Source of the DNA: Siphonodentalium dalli
Lineage: Eukaryota > Mollusca > Scaphopoda > Gadilida > Siphonodentaliidae
DNA length: 64,000 nucleotides
NCBI GenBank assembly: GCA_032622095.1
Contig: CP136066.1
Coordinates: 182,500,716-182,564,715, forward strand
Direction of reading: 5' to 3'
Shown here: positions 33,901 to 48,900 of the stretch, piece after piece
How positions within the stretch are numbered: position 1 is the first letter of the stretch
How the letters are laid out: each line of letters opens with the position of its first letter
Program-made: the position numbers and the translations under genes
The notes under the pieces: generated by a model
What the model saw: the letters and a program-made list of their open reading frames with translations, nothing else
What the model was told of the DNA's origin: nothing
Database searches by the model: none

Positions 33901-36900
33901 AATATATCATCTTTTGGTAATTATATATATTACCTTTTTGCCAATATATATTACTGTTACATGAGTGTTATATAACTACCCACTTCACTCCATACGACCA
34001 TAGCTATATATATGTGAAGCATTGCACGTGTGTTATATGTACGAACAACTGGTTGTTGATTATATAATGAATCACTATGGTGGCTGACACCATTAACTTA
34101 TCAAAACTATACTATAGTGTAGATATAACTACCCATTTCACTCCATATGTATATATATATAGATATATGTGTGTATATATATATATGTATATATATATGT
34201 GTTTGTGAAGCATTGCACGTGTATTATATGTACGAACAACTGGTTGTTGATTATATAATGAATCACTATGGTGGCTAACACCATTAACTTATCAAAACTA
34301 TACTATTAGTGATGAACTTCCACGGTACGGGTCCAATCTCATCATCCCCCTGGAAGCTATGTTCTGTCGGTAGTTAGATAAGATCACGGGCGACGCCCGG
34401 ACTCTAGCTGGCTTAGTACACATGTATTGCAGGTAACGAGTCGAAACATGATATGGCATGCGCTTAGCATGACATAGAGTCAGCAAACTGCAACTGATGA
34501 TGGTCTTATCAAAACATTTTGGCATCTTTTTAACTCATTGGGAGTAATTTTCAAAAACCTAGAAATTCTACCTTTGACATTAAATGAATCTTGTTTTTGT
34601 GGGGTACGTTCTAAAACTATTTTCAAAATTCTAATAAACCGCTCCGAGATCCAGCGTCCACCTCAAAATTCATGTCATCAGAACGAGGAGCAATTTGTCT
34701 GCGAGAAATTGGGACCTTGGTCATCATCACTTTTAGCCTCGAATCTTCTTTAATATGCCTATAGCAGACAAAACTCCCCTTTTTGTTGACATCCATACAT
34801 TTGTGCACCACCTTCATTATGTGGGGAAATTATATGACGGATAGGTTTGAGCCATTGTTTCTTTCACTATATTTATTTTGACGGATGGAAGGGCTATGTG
34901 GTCCGTCACGACCGTCAGTCCGTCCTCCGTTCTGACAATACTTATGAATTAACTCATGAAATAACACGGGGACGTTTGCGGATTGTACAGTGATAAGTTC
35001 CAGGTTCGACACCATATATACATAGGCGGCGACATAATAAACGGCATCGGCATCGGAAAGATATCGCGGGAATTCGGCCATTTTCGGATAAGTTCGTAAC
35101 TTTCCATTGATGACGGACATGCTAAATTAATGTAACGGGAACGCGGCCATTTTGAATTTTCGGACACCTCCCAATTTTGACGGACATACCACAACTATGA
35201 TTCTTCGGTACAAGAGATCATTATTGATTGATATAACATATACATGGTCCGGGGAATTTTATGATATACATATAATACTGAAATATCAGCCACGGAGATA
35301 TTAACGTAGCTGTTATGATAACGCGGGAATCTGTAAAATATAGTAATTCGGGCGCCCGCTGCGATCTCGGAGGAATCCGATACCTCTCGCTGCAACAACG
35401 GCACCTCCGATGATTATATAAACAAAATAACCTGGCCACGACTGCGTGTGGGATTTAAAGTTGCATATGTTGTGTTTTGTATGTGTACACCAATATGTAA
35501 GCAATTCATGAGATTCAGGATTCTCTACAATTTTATTTACACTATTTTTATTTTTGACTGGCTAAAACTGCTCCTACGGCAGACTGTCTACTGACTTCTC
35601 TAACGGGCGCTTACATGTTACACTGGTGTAAATGTTTTCCATAGGCCTCAGTGCTAACGTTTTAGCGTATACTGTTGGCAATATAAATTGAACAAGCGAT
35701 GTGGGGCAAGTCACCATTTCTTACATAAATCTCGCATGTGTTGAACTGTAAGATCGGCAGCCATCGCCGAGAATTCCGACAATGACTTCTCTAACGGCCG
35801 CTTACATTGACTCTTCAAAAACAAGAATGATGCCACATACGACGTGACAGTAAATGGCGAATCTTTGATGGCTTAAATTTTATGATACACTGGAAGCTCT
35901 GGGCGTTCGTAAGAAAATCGGTAGAAAATCAAATAAATCAGTGACGCTAGTGCAAGTCTTTTTTGACGCCCGATTGGATGTTGTGAAGTATACTTTTCCG
36001 CGTAAAATCGTTACTACTCTAACGTGAAACTGATGGTTGTTGATAATCTCGTAGTTGACGTTATATCTTGGACGAACCATGAGACTGTGAAATTTTTTTT
36101 TAGGGGAGCGAAAATGAACTCACTGATTGTTAAATCGAAGCTGGTTTTGTAGCAAATTAGGAACCACAATAATTATTTCATACTCTCACTAATGACAGCA
36201 AATCAGATCATTCACCAAGTCTCGTCAGTTTAGTACTACGGACACACGGCTAATAAACAAAGAGGTGTCTCGACTACTCACTGAAGGTGTTAGTGAACCG
36301 CGCTAACACAATGGGGAGCCAAAGTTCAAGTCGCAGTCAACGGAGAAAGCAAAATATGACCCATTATTGAAAAGTACACATGCTCATGCATTAAAACAGC
36401 GATATTATTCGGTCTTCATCCACAATCACATATTTACATGTAGCAAAGTATCACACCCCGCGCCTTCATGTATACACCTTATAACCGCATTCGCAAATGT
36501 CTTTCGCACGCATGGCGTACGGTGTTTAACCGTTATAGTTTTATTGTCACGTGCTCTGACGTTAGAAGTTACAATCCTGCACTCCGTACATACAGTAATG
36601 CCCTAAGTAATCGACTCCTTAAACACAGCAGAATTATGGGTAACTTTCATTTAGTCGGAAATATGGCTTGTTGCCATTCATCGGAAAGCTCTCGGGGAGA
36701 GCTTTCCAATGAATGGCAACATTCCATATTTCCGACTAAATCCTGAAAGTTACCCATAATTCTGCTGTGTTTAAGGAGTCGATTACTTAGATTACACTTC
36801 TAACGTACAGTAATGCTCTATCTCATATCTGATTGTTAAATGCTAATAATTATCCCTTTAGATTCGGCTATGACGATGAAACGCTGCACAAACTTCACAA

Positions 36901-39900
36901 AATACTCCAATTTCCAAGTCGGTCAAAAATAAGGATTGATTTATTTGCTCCACTTAACTTCTTCCCGATACTACAAGTGCTGTTCCATATCGGCCGAAAG
37001 GTAAGTAGCCTCATAAACAGTGTAAATCTCCGTTGAAACACCATGGGCGACGAGTCATATGTATGGACGAGTAGTTCGACACTCTTTATAATGAAAGAAT
37101 TTTCCAATTCAGTTATCAAAGTGTAGTACTATTGCTACAACACTTGCCCGCAATAACCAGAAATACTCACATTCCTAATGGCCGGATTCGTCATCTGAGG
37201 TTTAAACCTGGTCTACGTAAATCTCAAGGTTTAAACCGCCGTGAGTCAGCAAAATCCGTGGTTTAAACCCAAGACCGCAGGTCTAAGTGACGCATTCGTC
37301 ATCTCGGGTTTAAACCTGGTCCAGCCAGACCAGTGGTTTAGCAGTAGTGTCTCTGTATCGTCGAGATAATTAATCATACTTTCCTAATGCGGACCGCCTC
37401 CGTTTTATTGATTGGGAAAATCAATAATCATGACACCGAGAATATTTTGATTGGAAATGTATAAGCGAGAAGCACTCACACCTATAAAGCGTGTGGGGAT
37501 AAGTTTTTGTCAATTTCGATATTTTATTTGCGTTTTATAAGCTTAAACCGACAACTAAACCATCTAATTCGGCGCTCCAGCTAAACCAGCTTTACCGAGG
37601 CTAAACTTGAGATGACGAATCCGTCTTTTCTTTATCGCGGTTTAGAATTGTCAAGCAATCAGTCAAAGGGTGGAGCTGTAAATAATCTCGAGTGAGGGCG
37701 TCGCGAACAAAGTAGTAACTTTACTCTTAAAGAGTCAGGTTTAATCCAATCCACATCTACGTAGAAACTAAATCGTTGTTTATCAGCCATGCACCAGCTT
37801 AGTAGCAATACGCAGGTATGACGTCTGTGGCATAATTAAGCAGGTATGACGTCTGTGGCATAATTAAGCAGGTATGACGTCTGTGGCATAATTAAGCAGG
37901 TATGACGTCTGTGGCATAATATACCCAAGTTTAATTACTGCTCATATTTGAGTATTATTACGCGCTCTACGTGTATAACTAATGTAGAGATTCCTGTTTC
38001 GCCTGGGCGCATGGGGGTTTTATTTATAGAATGGGAATTTTTGGGAGGATTAAGAGTCGAACTGCGACCGGAGGCTGAGTCCGGTAAAAGTTGTAGTTGG
38101 GAATTTCAATTTCGTTTATTGATGTTAACATTATGTCAATAATGTTGATTTTTGGTGTGTGATAAGCTAAACCAATATATTTTATATTTTATAATCACAA
38201 TCATATATGATCTTGAGCGCGATATCATTTCTGACATTGGTTTTATTGTTACACGTCCGTTGTTGTATTCTTAGTTCAAACCTGTAGTAATTTTCCACAG
38301 TTTGCTCTTGGGCTATCCTGGATTCTCCGTGGAGACATATTAAGTTATCGAAATCACTACAAAACAACAAAAAATTATTAGGAAACTCAGAATAATACAT
38401 TTTTTTGTGTTTAGTTTATGTAATAAATATAGAGCCGTGGTCGTGTTTGTTTTTTCTTTGAGATGAGCGCAATCCAGTGGATTGTTCAAGGATACCCCAT
38501 ATAGCTTCCGCCATCCGCTCTCATACGATACTCACTTACACAAAACATAGTGGATTGATCAAGGATACCCCATATAGCTTCCGCCATCCGCTCTCATGCG
38601 ATACTCACTTACACAAAACATAGTGGATTGATCAAGGATACCCCATATAGCTTCCGCCATCCGCTCTCATGCGATACTCACTTACACAAAACATAGTGGA
38701 TTGATCAAGGATATCCCATATAGCTTCCGCCATCCGCGATACTCACTTACACAAAACATAGTGCGGTTCTACATATATCGCAAATTACACAAAATTTGTA
38801 GTAAACATCATCAATATCTAGGTCATGTCTTCGGTATACGCCCTGTCACTAACCCAAGGACATATTGGATGCACCAGGTCCAGTTCCGTGGTTTTAATGT
38901 GACAGGTCAAAGTTCTGGAGTATTATTTCCATATATGACAAAAATATATATAAGACATGAATATTCAAACGCTCCATATATGTTGCTCCAGAACTTTGAC
39001 CTGTAGCACTAAAACCACGGAAGCGGCGCTTGATGAATCTCTGAAACCACGAAACCGGATCTTGGATATTCAATATGGCCGCGAGTTAGTGCAGAGTTCA
39101 GTCCCCTGCTACGTAGGACTTATCGCTGCCAGCACATACGCAGAATATGAGGAAATCATTCATTATTTTATTTGAGACTTTTGTAGGTTACAATTCATTC
39201 TGCATTATTCCGAGAAACTCAACTGTCCATATTCATTTTAAAATTGTCCAGATGAAGCCAGAATGAATTTTAACTGACAAACACTTCAATACAAAATGTT
39301 AGATTTAATTGAAAAAATACATATGACGACAGCGGTCAGACATAGCGTAGCGAGGGGACTGACCTTTGTTTCGCAGCTTGGCAGGTGATTTCCCATTTCT
39401 ACACATATAGGGATTGGATCAAACTTACTCCTTATTGAGAGTAGAAATCCTACACTGTTTTTCTTAGTGCGATTTGAGTTCTAGTATTACTGATAATTTC
39501 ACCTAGTTTTATATTCCATCACGCAACAGTTCAGTACCGCAGGGAAAACATTTACCGAATATATTAAGGATTTCGCAGATGAAGTTACTGACAGTATAAA
39601 TGATCACAGACGTACATACGATCCCAGACATATGAGGGACTTCCTCGACATCTACATACAGTCAACCGCTGACAGTGGGGATCACAACAAATTGAGTGGT
39701 AAGTCGGTCTGTTGGCAATACTTATGTAAACAGTATTTATGACATATAATTATACATTCCTATATAATAAATGAGTCAAAAATATATAATTGTATGGAGG
39801 GGATCCCACATCAAGCACAAAGCGTACGGGGTCGTTTCCTGTTGTATAAATAATCCCGCACGGAGAGCGTTTACATTCTGTTATGATGCTCCCGAGAATT

Positions 39901-42900
39901 TTAATTGATCACGATTTTTTAATATTAGAAATGCCTATCTGTTGTCGCTCAGCTACTCAAAGTGTGGGCTCGATAGATAGATGTATCATAATAAGATTGT
40001 AAGTAAATTTAATATTTGAGTAGAGAGGGTACGATGTACAGAGAATAGTGTGAGGTGTTGGCTGAATAGTTGGATGTGTACAGCTAGGAGGGAGAGGTGG
40101 AGGTTTGAATAATATGCTATTGCTTTAGTTTATCCACTGATTATGTGTTCAGTGGTATTTTATATTTTGAAAATTATATTTTAAGACTCAATTATCTATA
40201 TTACTTCCCAATTTGCATATTTGCACCATTATATATATTACAATTTAATACTAAACCATTATACTGGACATCATAGTTTATGATTTTGAACATGATAGAC
40301 AAAGTAGATAGGACCGGATTTAGTTTAGAATCAATTTGATTAACTTTATAATTTTATGGTGGCGACAGGAAGACGACATTATAGGTCATGTCGCCTCCAC
40401 GTGACATCTCATTTCAGAAAATGGTAGGACCTTAAATGGTAAATTCAGTAAAGTGTTGGTAGTTTTAGAACTGTTCCATTCGCAGACTTCGCATCAACTA
40501 CTCTTCGAATACCTTCCTTTAGGAAAAATATGTTTGCGTGATCCATGTTGATGGTGCCTGGCTGAATGCCGTTTATCAATAGATATGATGTAAGGTATGG
40601 TCTTGTATTTTGCTTACTGTTCGAACATCTTGCATGCATAAAATATCTGAACAATATATGCTGTCGGAAGAGACGAAATGAAGACCCAACTGGACGTTAA
40701 AGCCTGCATTTACTCTTTCACCAACAGAAAGTCAGGTTATGAGAACCATATTCGACCTTTATTTCGCTGGAACAGACACAACTGCACATCAACTGCGTTG
40801 GATATTACTGTACATGATCACTTATCCGGATGTACAAGAGAAATGTGCCCAAGAAATTGCTGAGGTAAGTCTATCACATTGGTTCATCGTTACAATCCGT
40901 GTGGACCCTTGGTTGAAAACATTCACCACCCCACTGCGAGAGACAATAATCCCCTAATGTGGCACCCTGTTTTGATAACTGGTTCGCGGTGTGCATCCCG
41001 TGACATTTAGTGTAGGAGTTTTGGTTGTACTAGGGTGTCCGTACGGTAACGTGAGGCTAGGGTTATGGTCAGGGTTAGAGTTAGGTTTAGTGTATTCTTA
41101 CACGAAGGACATACCCATCGACATGTGGTACAGATTAGACAATGGTTCACTTCGGTCCTACATCTCTTCAAGATGATGGTTCAGTTGAGACGCCTCAGTA
41201 AATCGGCAAGTATTTTAAAGACAGCATTTCTATTTTCTGCTTTATTTATTTTATTTTAGTTTTTTGCAGTGTTGTATCCTGTTTATTCATGTATGATGTT
41301 TCTCTCATCTCACTTTTCTTCGAGAATTTCGTCTCGATGATTGTTGAATGTTTGAATCTGGTATTCCTCACGCCTCTCTCGCGCCTGTTTAGCAGCCGCT
41401 AAATGGGTTACCGCTTCACCTATGTTTCTGTCTGCGGCCCGATCATAATTCCAATGGCCGAGGTGTTTGGTGGGCTAGTTGTCGATATGGCAATGCACAC
41501 TAACAACAACTTGTTGGACGCCCCAATGAAGCTGACGTCTATCGTCAGTTCTTGGTGATTAGCTTTAGTTCCAATGTAAAGAAACCATCTGTGTTTGTTA
41601 TTGACAAAAGTATAGCTTGACAATTGAAATATTCCAAGCGAATCGGGACTAGCGCAGTTAATTACTTTCTGCAGATTGAATGCTCAACGAAAGTTATACC
41701 AGCAGTGATTTGTTGGGAACCCGTTTAAACGTTCTATATAAAATAAATTCACCATGAAATTTGATAAAGACAATTTTAAGGTAGGTATGGAGACCCAAAC
41801 ATCGTGTTTAAGCATAGCATTGTCGAAAGTAAGGTATTAAGAAATGAATTACTTTTCAATGTAATTGTAGTGGTAAAGCATTACTCATCATGTTGAATGC
41901 ATGACATGCATAACATTTGTATTGTGATACCCTGCATAATAATTATGCATAAATCTTATCCAAGAGACAGACAATGTTGCAGGGTTATCATTCTTCGTTA
42001 TAACGTTCAATTTTCCCCGTTTGGTAAGATTTTAACATTACAGTGATATCTACCAACAATTTGGAAAGGATCATTTCTGCAGTAGAGCAGAATAGTATCG
42101 ACATTCCATAATGAAATAATACTCATTTTCTATATACATAGAACCGGTCCTGAATTTAGGGTACAATATATTCCATATTATACTAATAATGCTGCCTACT
42201 GTTCTCTGTAGCGAATTTGTGATCACTGATGCGGAATTTTGTAATTTTAGTCTTTTAATGAAAAGTTTAATTTTGGCATCTGAAATCACACAAGTGATTG
42301 CACAACTTGCATTTGCATCTAATCAACACAACACTCGAAGGAACGCTTTGTAATTATGAAGTTCATTCATTAAAAAGTACTAAAATATATGTCAGAGACA
42401 TATATCTGAGACGAATTGCACGACACTATGTGCCAGTATGCTAGTGTATGCATGTAGCCTTAGTATATTTATTTTAACTTCCATTCCATGACAGGTTGTT
42501 GGAGATAGATCCATCATGACGGAAGATGAGGATAAGCTTCCATTCGTCCGAGCCACCATATCTGAAGTTATCCGGATGTCATCAGTCGGTAAATCATTAC
42601 AGCTACATGTAGTCAGTCGTATGACGCGGACTATATTCTATTTTGTTGTATATCGAAATCCGTTGAGTATCTGTAATAACCTGTATACTGACTTAATGTG
42701 ACACGTAGAATCTCAAAACTCATACAATTGATTTTGTTTAATCTTGTTCGATGAGCGTTCCTTGTTATTATATTCTTAATATAGAAACAACGCATTTCCT
42801 TCAAAAATGCATACAATTACATGTGCGAATAATCAAAAGCAGCTTACTTACAATAACTGATGAACAGATTTATCAGAGGATATAAAGCCTGTGGATCGGT

Positions 42901-45900
42901 ATATCGTCGAACTTTTACTGATTGCATTCAAACAAGACATGTCAACGACCCTTAAAGGTGGATTATCTCTTTGTAGACATGTATTTTATAGTTACCGGGA
43001 TATAAAATATTAGATCCGAATCTAAGACTCATGTCTCGAAATGCTTATATCAATTAATGATTATATTTCAACTATTTTCTGGTCTAAAAAGGGTTGTTTA
43101 GCTAACGAACAATAGTGGTTACTGTTAACAGAGACTAGACATTTTATTGTCTAATTTTGTCACTAATAAACGTTAATTAGACTCATTATCGCTTATAGCT
43201 ATGGAATAATACAATACAATTAAACAATCTGGGACATTTGACGTTCGGTACGTAGATTAGGAACAGCCTAATGCTCTCTATCGTTATATGGTATCGCCCG
43301 AATGGTCTGTTCTAAAATAGACAAATAAAGTGTCCCAATTAATCATCTCATTCCATAATATAATATTCGAAATAAATTCGATATTAATTGATAGAAGCCT
43401 TTCAGGACAGGGGTCTTCAGTCTATATTTATTATTTTATACCCACGCAACTATTTCAGATTTGTTATTTAAAGAGATAATACATCTTTAATTACCATATA
43501 AAATGTGCACCAGGATTGCGGTGAAAATAGAATATTTCCATTGCGTGTGCGGATAAAACGTAAACGACGAATCGCTGCCGTCTAAACGCATGAGTGTTAT
43601 TACCTGAATTACAATAAAGACGAATCGCTGCCGTCTAAACGCCTGAGTGTTATTACCTGTATTACAATAAAGACGAATCGCTGCCGTCTAAACGCCTGAG
43701 TGTTATTACATGTATTACAATAAAGACGAATCGCTGCCGTCTAAAAGCCTGAGTGTTATTACCTAAATTACAATACAAACGAATCGCTGCCGTCTAAACG
43801 CATGAGTGTTATTACCTGAATTACAATAAAGACGAATCGCTGCCGTCTAAACGCATGAGTGTTATTATCTGAATTACAATAAAGACGAATCGCTGCCGTC
43901 TAAACGCCTGAGTGTTATTACCTGTATTACAATAAAGACGAATCGCTGCAGTCTAAACGCATGAGTGTTATTACCTGAATTACAATAAAGACGAATCGCT
44001 GCCGTCTAAACGCATGAGTGTTATTACCTGAATTACAATAAAGACGAATCGCTGCAGTCTAAACGCCTGAGTGTTATTACCTGTATTACAATAAAGACGA
44101 ATCGCTGCAGTCTAAACGCCTGAGTGTTATTACCTGTATTACAATAAAGACGAATCGCTGCCGTCTAAACGCCTGAGTGTTATTATCTGTATTACAATAA
44201 AGACGAATCGCTGCCGTCTAAACGCCTGAGTGTTATTACCTGAATTACAATACAGACGAATCGCTGCCGTCTAAACGCCTGAGTGTTATTACCTGAATTA
44301 CAATAAAGTCGAATCGCTGCCGTCTAAACGCATGAGTGGTATTACCTGAATTACAATAAAGACGAATCGCTGCAGTCTAAACGCCTGAGTGTTATTACCT
44401 GTATTACAATAAAGACGAATCGCTGCCGTCTAAACGCCTGAGTGTTATTACCTGTATTACAATAAAGACGAATCGCTGCCGTCTAAACACCTGAGTGTTG
44501 TTACCCGAATTACAATAGAGACGAATCGCTGCCGTCTAAACGCCTGAGAGTTATTACCAGAATTACAATAAAGAAGAATCGCTGCCGTCTAAAATCCTGA
44601 GTTTTATTACCTGTATTACAACAAAGACGAATCGCTGCCGTCTAAACGCCTGAGTGTTGTTACCTATATTACAATAAAGACGAATCGCTGCCGTCTAAAC
44701 GCCTGAGTGTTATTACCTGAATTACAATAAAGACGAATCGCTGCCGTCTAAACGCATGAGTGTTATTACCTGAATTACAATAAAGACGAATCGCTGCCGT
44801 CTAAAAACCTGAGTGTTATTACCTGTATTACAATAAAGACGAATCGCTGCCGTCTAAACGCCTGAGTTTTATTACCTGTATTACAATAAAGACGAATCGC
44901 TGCCGTCTAAACGCCTGAGTGTTATTACCTGAATTACAATAAAGACGAATCGCTGCCGTCTAAACGCATGAGTGTTATTACCTGTATTACAATAAAGACG
45001 AATCGCTGCCGTCTAAACGCCTGATTGTTATTACCTGAATTACAATAAAGACGAATCGCTGTCGTCTAAACGCCTGAGTGTTATTACCTGTATTACAATA
45101 AAGACGAATCGCTGCCGTCTAAATGCATGAGTATTATTACCTGTATTACAATAAAGACGAATCGCTGCCGTCTAAACGCCTGATTGTTATTACCTGAATT
45201 ACAATAAAGACGAATCGCTGCCGTCTAAACGCCTGATTGTTATTACCTGAATTACAATAAAGACGAATCGCTGCCGTCTAAACGCATGAGTGTTATTACC
45301 TGAATTACAATAAAGACGAATCGCTGCCGTCTAAAAACCTGAGTGTTATTACCTGTATTATAATAAAGACGAATCGCTGCCGTCTAAACGCCTGAGTTTT
45401 ATTACCTGTATTACAATAAAGACGAATCGCTGCCGTCTAAACGCCTGAGTGTTATTACCTGAATTACAATAAAGACGAATCGCTGCCGTCTAAACGCATG
45501 AGTGTTATTACCTGTATTACAATAAAGACGAATCGCTGCCGTCTAAACGCCTGATTGTTATTACCTGAATTACAATAAAGACGAATCGCTGTCGTCTAAA
45601 CGCCTGAGTGTTATTACCTGTATTACAATAAAGACGAATCGCTGCCGTCTAAATGCATGAGTATTATTACCTGTATTACAATAAAGACGAATCGCTGCCG
45701 TCTAAACGCCTGATTGTTATTACCTGAATTACAATAAAGACGAATCGCTGCCGTCTAAACGCCTGATTGTTATTACCTGAATTACAATAAAGACGAATCG
45801 CTGTCGTCTAAACGCCTGAGTGTTATTACCTGTATTACAATAAAGACGAATCGCTGCCGTCTAAATGCATGAGTATTATTACCTGTATTACAATAAAGTC

Positions 45901-48900
45901 GAATCGCTGCCGTCTAAACGCATGAGTGGTATTACCTGAATTACAATAAAGACGAATCGCTGCAGTCTAAACGCCTGAGTGTTATTACCTGTATTACAAT
46001 AAAGACGAATCGCTGCCGTCTAAACGCCTGAGTGTTATTACCTGTATTACAATAAAGACGAATCGCTGCCGTCTAAACACCTGAGTGTTGTTACCCGAAT
46101 TACAATAGAGACGAATCGCTGCCGTCTAAACGCCTGAGAGTTATTACCAGAATTACAATAAAGAAGAATCGCTGCCGTCTAAAATCCTGAGTTTTATTAC
46201 CTGTATTACAACAAAGACGAATCGCTGCCGTCTAAACGCCTGAGTGTTGTTACCTATATTACAATAAAGACGAATCGCTGCCGTCTAAACGCCTGAGTGT
46301 TATTACCTGAATTACAATAAAGACGAATCGCTGCCGTCTAAACGCATGAGTGTTATTACCTGAATTACAATAAAGACGAATCGCTGCCGTCTAAAAACCT
46401 GAGTGTTATTACCTGTATTACAATAAAGACGAATCGCTGCCGTCTAAACGCCTGAGTTTTATTACCTGTATTACAATAAAGACGAATCGCTGCCGTCTAA
46501 ACGCCTGAGTGTTATTACCTGAATTACAATAAAGACGAATCGCTGCCGTCTAAACGCATGAGTGTTATTACCTGTATTACAATAAAGACGAATCGCTGCC
46601 GTCTAAACGCCTGATTGTTATTACCTGAATTACAATAAAGACGAATCGCTGTCGTCTAAACGCCTGAGTGTTATTACCTGTATTACAATAAAGACGAATC
46701 GCTGCCGTCTAAATGCATGAGTATTATTACCTGTATTACAATAAAGACGAATCGCTGCCGTCTAAACGCCTGATTGTTATTACCTGAATTACAATAAAGA
46801 CGAATCGCTGCCGTCTAAACGCCTGATTGTTATTACCTGAATTACAATAAAGACGAATCGCTGCCGTCTAAACGCATGAGTGTTATTACCTGTATTACAA
46901 TAAAGACGAATCGCTGCCGTCTAAACGCCTGATTGTTATTACCTGAATTACAATAAAGACGAATCGCTGTCGTCTAAACGCCTGAGTGTTATTACCTGTA
47001 TTACAATAAAGACGAATCGCTGCCGTCTAAATGCATGAGTATTATTACCTGTATTACAATAAAGACGAATCGCTGCCGTCTAAACGCCTGATTGTTATTA
47101 CCTGAATTACAATAAAGACGAATCGCTGCCGTCTAAACGCCTGATTGTTATTACCTGAATTACAATAAAGACGAATCGCTGCCGTCTAAACGCATGAGTG
47201 TTATTACCTGAATTACAATAAAGACGAATCGCTGCCGTCTAAAAACCTGAGTGTTATTACCTGTATTATAATAAAGACGAATCGCTGCCGTCTAAACGCC
47301 TGAGTTTTATTACCTGTATTACAATAAAGACGAATCGCTGCCGTCTAAACGCCTGAGTGTTATTACCTGAATTACAATAAAGACGAATCGCTGCCGTCTA
47401 AACGCATGAGTGTTATTACCTGTATTACAATAAAGACGAATCGCTGCCGTCTAAACGCCTGATTGTTATTACCTGAATTACAATAAAGACGAATCGCTGT
47501 CGTCTAAACGCCTGAGTGTTATTACCTGTATTACAATAAAGACGAATCGCTGCCGTCTAAATGCATGAGTATTATTACCTGTATTACAATAAAGACGAAT
47601 CGCTGCCGTCTAAACGCCTGATTGTTATTACCTGAATTACAATAAAGACGAATCGCTGCCGTCTAAACGCCTGATTGTTATTACCTGAATTACAATAAAG
47701 ACGAATCGCTGTCGTCTAAACGCCTGAGTGTTATTACCTGTATTACAATAAAGACGAATCGCTGCCGTCTAAATGCATGAGTATTATTACCTGTATTACA
47801 ATAAAGTCGAATCGCTGCCGTCTAAACGCATGAGTGGTATTACCTGAATTACAATAAAGACGAATCGCTGCAGTCTAAACGCCTGAGTGTTATTACCTGT
47901 ATTACAATAAAGACGAATCGCTGCCGTCTAAACGCCTGAGTGTTATTACCTGTATTACAATAAAGACGAATCGCTGCCGTCTAAACACCTGAGTGTTGTT
48001 ACCCGAATTACAATAGAGACGAATCGCTGCCGTCTAAACGCCTGAGAGTTATTACCAGAATTACAATAAAGAAGAATCGCTGCCGTCTAAAATCCTGAGT
48101 TTTATTACCTGTATTACAACAAAGACGAATCGCTGCCGTCTAAACGCCTGAGTGTTGTTACCTATATTACAATAAAGACGAATCGCTGCCGTCTAAACGC
48201 CTGAGTGTTATTACCTGAATTACAATAAAGACGAATCGCTGCCGTCTAAACGCATGAGTGTTATTACCTGAATTACAATAAAGACGAATCGCTGCCGTCT
48301 AAAAACCTGAGTGTTATTACCTGTATTACAATAAAGACGAATCGCTGCCGTCTAAACGCCTGAGTTTTATTACCTGTATTACAATAAAGACGAATCGCTG
48401 CCGTCTAAACGCCTGAGTGTTATTACCTGAATTACAATAAAGACGAATCGCTGCCGTCTAAACGCATGAGTGTTATTACCTGTATTACAATAAAGACGAA
48501 TCGCTGCCGTCTAAACGCCTGATTGTTATTACCTGAATTACAATAAAGACGAATCGCTGTCGTCTAAACGCCTGAGTGTTATTACCTGTATTACAATAAA
48601 GACGAATCGCTGCCGTCTAAATGCATGAGTATTATTACCTGTATTACAATAAAGACGAATCGCTGCCGTCTAAACGCCTGATTGTTATTACCTGAATTAC
48701 AATAAAGACGAATCGCTGCCGTCTAAACGCCTGATTGTTATTACCTGAATTACAATAAAGACGAATCGCTGCCGTCTAAACGCATGAGTGTTATTACCTG
48801 AATTACAATAAAGACGAATCGCTGCCGTCTAAAAACCTGAGTGTTATTACCTGTATTATAATAAAGACGAATCGCTGCCGTCTAAACGCCTGAGTTTTAT

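Larger units (their letters stand above)
28942..36861 (+). other. P450 intron 2
   Basis: 7.9 kb. It holds a 1-kb tandem duplication (30063-32245), a 165-bp tandem duplication with TA/GT microsatellite (33969-34305) and palindromic MITE D (36593-36790). Nothing recognisable in 28942-30062, 32246-33968 or 34306-36592, apart from a shared 30-bp piece (AATAACCTGGCCACGACTG) at 32659 and 35429. Confidence 0.8.
37001..39529 (+). other. P450 intron 3
   Basis: 2.5 kb with an inverted-repeat element, two short tandem arrays and a foldback MITE. Nothing recognised in 37930-38470 or 39030-39529. Confidence 0.85.
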
